This document shows positions 5,298-6,706 of a DNA stretch of 6,706 bases, piece by piece. Source of the stretch: Nocardiopsaceae bacterium (GTDB lineage: Bacteria; Actinomycetota; Actinomycetes; Streptosporangiales; Streptosporangiaceae); the NCBI GenBank assembly GCA_031254715.1, contig JAIRTY010000160.1, forward strand, positions 1 to 6,706. Direction: 5' to 3'. The first letter of the stretch is position 1. Every line of letters starts with the position of its first letter. Under the pieces are notes generated by a model, which saw nothing but the letters and a program-made list of their open reading frames with translations, was not told where the DNA came from and ran no database searches. The translations under genes were made by a program, and so were the position numbers.

Positions 5298-5366
5298 GCC
5301 CGCCCTTGATACCGAACGGGCAGGGCACCCCTCCGGCCTGCCCCGGCCAGGCCGGCCCGCGTGCCC
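5298..5366. terminator. Nested hairpins at convergent gene ends
   Basis: Between the tail-to-tail PIG-L and ATP-grasp genes, CCGGCCTG (5333-5340) pairs perfectly with CAGGCCGG (5348-5355) across a 7-nt loop. An outer stem GGGCAC (5323-5328) / GTGCCC (5361-5366) encloses it. A competing stem, GCCCGCCC (5298-5305) with GGGCAGGGC (5318-5326), shares bases with the outer one. No T-tract. A bidirectional terminator is the likely role. Confidence 0.55.
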
Positions 5367-6614
5367 CTAAGCGCTGGCGCGCGACCCGGGCCCCGCGGGG
5401 CCGCTGACGCGGGCGACCGCCTGCTCGGGCACCGAGTACGTGGCGATCGCCCGGCCCGCCAGCCGGGTTGCGGCCGCTGGCCGCGCCAGCACGGTGGCGG
5501 CGGCCCGGAGCAGGATCAGCAGGCTGGGCGGGTCGTGCGTCACCGGGGTCAGCACCTCCGAGCTGCCAGCGAAAGCGCCGTGCCCGCTGGCAGCGTCGCG
5601 CAGCGTCCGCAGCAGCGCGCGGCGGGATCCTGTCCGCTCGGCGGTCCCGAGCAGCAGCGCCAGCGTGCTGTGGGTGCGCACCCCGGGCCGCCCCGTCATC
5701 AGGTCCGCTGGCAGCGCCCGGCCCGCGGCCAGCGCGATGCTCAGCAGCGGCAGGTTGCACCCGCTGGCGGCCGCGTTCGCCGGCTCCACCATGCGCGGGT
5801 TGCACTCGATGAACACCGGCTCACCGCCGACGTGGAAGTAGTCAAGGGCGAGCCCGCCGTGCCAGCGCAGGGCCTCGCCCACGGCCGCCGCCCAGTGCCG
5901 GGCCCGCGGGTGGTCGACGCTCAGCCGGGCGGCGGCGCTGCCGCCCATGCCGGTCCCGGTCTGCACGCTGGTATGCGCGGCGAGCAGCCGCCCCTCCCGG
6001 AACAATGCCTGGACCTGCCCGTACTGCCCGGCCGCCGGTTCCTGCGCCAGCAACGGCCCGCCGCCGAGCTGGGCCAGCGCGCGGCGGCGCTCCCCGGCGT
6101 CGCGCACCGCCCGGACGCCCTGCCCGGCGGTGCTGAACGGGGCCTTGAGGAAATACGGGAACGCCAGGCCGGCCAGCGATTCCTCGTCTCCGGCCAGCCA
6201 CCACCGCGGCTGCGGGGCGCCGAGCTCGGCCAGCAGCCGGGCGAACTCGATCTTGCTCTGTACCCGGCGGAAACTCTCCGCCGGTGCCAGCGCCACCGGG
6301 GCAGCCGCTGGCAGCCGGTCGCGCGCCACGGCGAACAGCCACGCCTGCTCGTGGGTGGGGAGCAGGGCGTCGAACCTGCCGCTGGCCAGCACGCGGGCCA
6401 CGGCGGCCAGATACCCTTCCGGATCGCTGGCCGCGGCCGGGCACGGGTGCAGCGCCCGCAGCCAGCGGCTCCAGCGGCACAAGGCGAACGGGTCGCTGCT
6501 CATGGCCTCGACCCTGACGCCGGCGCGGCCCAGGACGGTCAGGTGCTCGCGGGCGGTCAGGCTCGACGCCTCCGAGAGCAGCACCCGGATCCCCGGCGAC
6601 CGCACCTGGCTCAT
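5367..6614 (-). CDS. Stand-alone ATP-grasp enzyme, substrate unknown
   Basis: 415 residues. ATP-grasp enzymes form an acyl-phosphate and ligate it to an amine or similar nucleophile. An N-terminal preATP-grasp Rossmann-like part runs to about 110 (IRVLLSEASSLTAREHLTVLGRAG; LLPTHEQAWLFA). The ATP-grasp core follows: K121 (QSK), K157 with a glycine-rich loop (FLKAPFSTAGQGV), hinge QEP (191-193), then D258 (LALDYF) and the Mg2+-binding VFIECNPRMVEP with E270 and N272. The catalytic set looks complete. Residues 320-400 are an Arg/Ala-rich, probably helical tail that does not look like a known second domain. The overall plan recalls carbamoyl-phosphate-synthase-like and biotin-carboxylase-like ATP-grasp proteins that are usually annotated without a substrate. 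The start has only a weak upstream GGGCGG, and its ATG overlaps the stop of an 11-codon frame. No partner gene is visible in the window; the nearest gene, PIG-L, is convergent, so it is not an operon mate. Confidence 0.85.
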   Translation of the reverse strand: MSQVRSPGIRVLLSEASSLTAREHLTVLGRAGVRVEAMSSDPFALCRWSRWLRALHPCPAAASDPEGYLAAVARVLASGRFDALLPTHEQAWLFAVARDRLPAAAPVALAPAESFRRVQSKIEFARLLAELGAPQPRWWLAGDEESLAGLAFPYFLKAPFSTAGQGVRAVRDAGERRRALAQLGGGPLLAQEPAAGQYGQVQALFREGRLLAAHTSVQTGTGMGGSAAARLSVDHPRARHWAAAVGEALRWHGGLALDYFHVGGEPVFIECNPRMVEPANAAASGCNLPLLSIALAAGRALPADLMTGRPGVRTHSTLALLLGTAERTGSRRALLRTLRDAASGHGAFAGSSEVLTPVTHDPPSLLILLRAAATVLARPAAATRLAGRAIATYSVPEQAVARVSGPAGPGSRASA

Positions 6615-6646
6615 CGCCGCCCATCGTCCCGCGCAGCAATCGCCAT
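6611..6646 (-). other. Possible 11-codon leader ORF overlapping the ATP-grasp start
   Basis: On the minus strand ATG at 6646 opens the frame MAIAARDDGRR, whose TGA shares ATGA with the start of the ATP-grasp gene at 6614. The overlap is of the kind used for translational coupling, and the downstream gene lacks a strong Shine-Dalgarno of its own. The ORF also has no clear binding site, so it may be chance. Confidence 0.25.
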
Positions 6647-6691
6647 GATCAAGCCATTAGGGTCGTCCCAGGCGCAGCAATGCCTTGATCA
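6625..6691. repeat. Imperfect tandem repeat upstream of the ATP-grasp gene
   Basis: Two units, 6625-6651 and 6664-6691, share CGTCCC, then GCGCAGCAAT exactly (6631-6640 and 6672-6681), then GCC[A/T]TGATCA, with 1-2 bp indels between blocks. The period is about 40 bp. On the minus strand each unit reads TGATCA[T/A]GG...ATTGCTGCGC...GGGACGA towards the gene. The rest of the 92-bp region has no other gene. Confidence 0.65.
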
Positions 6692-6706
6692 TCCGGGTGA
6701 CCCGGA
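6692..6706. repeat. Inverted repeat at the right edge
   Basis: TCCGGGT-G-ACCCGGA is a perfect 7-bp inverted repeat around one base, adjoining the outer tandem unit. It reaches the last base of the window, so its full length is unknown. It could be an operator or the stem of a terminator for a gene to the right. Confidence 0.6.

Noticed and set aside
5842..6639. 265-codon minus-strand frame overlapping the ATP-grasp gene
   Set aside because: Shadow frame of the ATP-grasp gene with Arg/Gly/Pro-rich composition and no domain.
6625..6706. CRISPR array or transposon end
   Set aside because: Only two imperfect units with indels, no uniform spacers, no transposase and no target-site duplication are visible.

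Overview
The window is very GC-rich (about 70% by eye), with strong third-position G/C bias. It carries a mycothiol-type PIG-L deacetylase, promoters placed for leaderless transcripts (a TAnnnT box about 6 nt before the start codon) and compact alternating gene orientation. This fits a high-GC actinomycete; several proteins resemble what I remember from Streptomyces and Streptosporangiales. Order or genus is inference. No mobile element, CRISPR array, rRNA or tRNA is visible.

Layout from left to right: (1) a large minus-strand gene for a secreted alkaline-phosphatase-superfamily phosphoesterase (14-2494), with a TTA leucine codon in its signal-peptide region; (2) a 189-bp divergent intergenic region with a dyad, a 15-bp direct repeat and a leaderless-type promoter; (3) a 56-codon remnant of a HAD hydrolase (2684-2854) that looks like the first and last parts of a full-length gene joined in frame; (4) a plus-strand pair with a 4-nt stop/start overlap, an intact HAD-IA hydrolase (2946-3548) and a peptide deformylase (3545-4030); (5) a convergent minus-strand gene for a 124-residue protein of unknown function (4062-4436); (6) divergent from it across only 55 bp, a PIG-L/MshB-like zinc deacetylase (4492-5286); (7) convergent to that, a stand-alone ATP-grasp enzyme of unknown substrate (5367-6614), preceded by an imperfect tandem repeat running towards the right edge.

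The genes do not form one obvious pathway. The only clear operon is HAD plus deformylase. The deformylase acts on nascent proteins, the PIG-L enzyme belongs to the mycothiol deacetylase/amidase superfamily, and the large phosphoesterase is extracytoplasmic. The two convergent junctions (4031-4072 and 5287-5366) each contain GC-rich hairpins without T-tracts. I do not see a multi-gene novel system here. The most notable items are the internally deleted HAD gene with its retained promoter, the TTA codon, and the repeat and short-ORF arrangement before the ATP-grasp gene.
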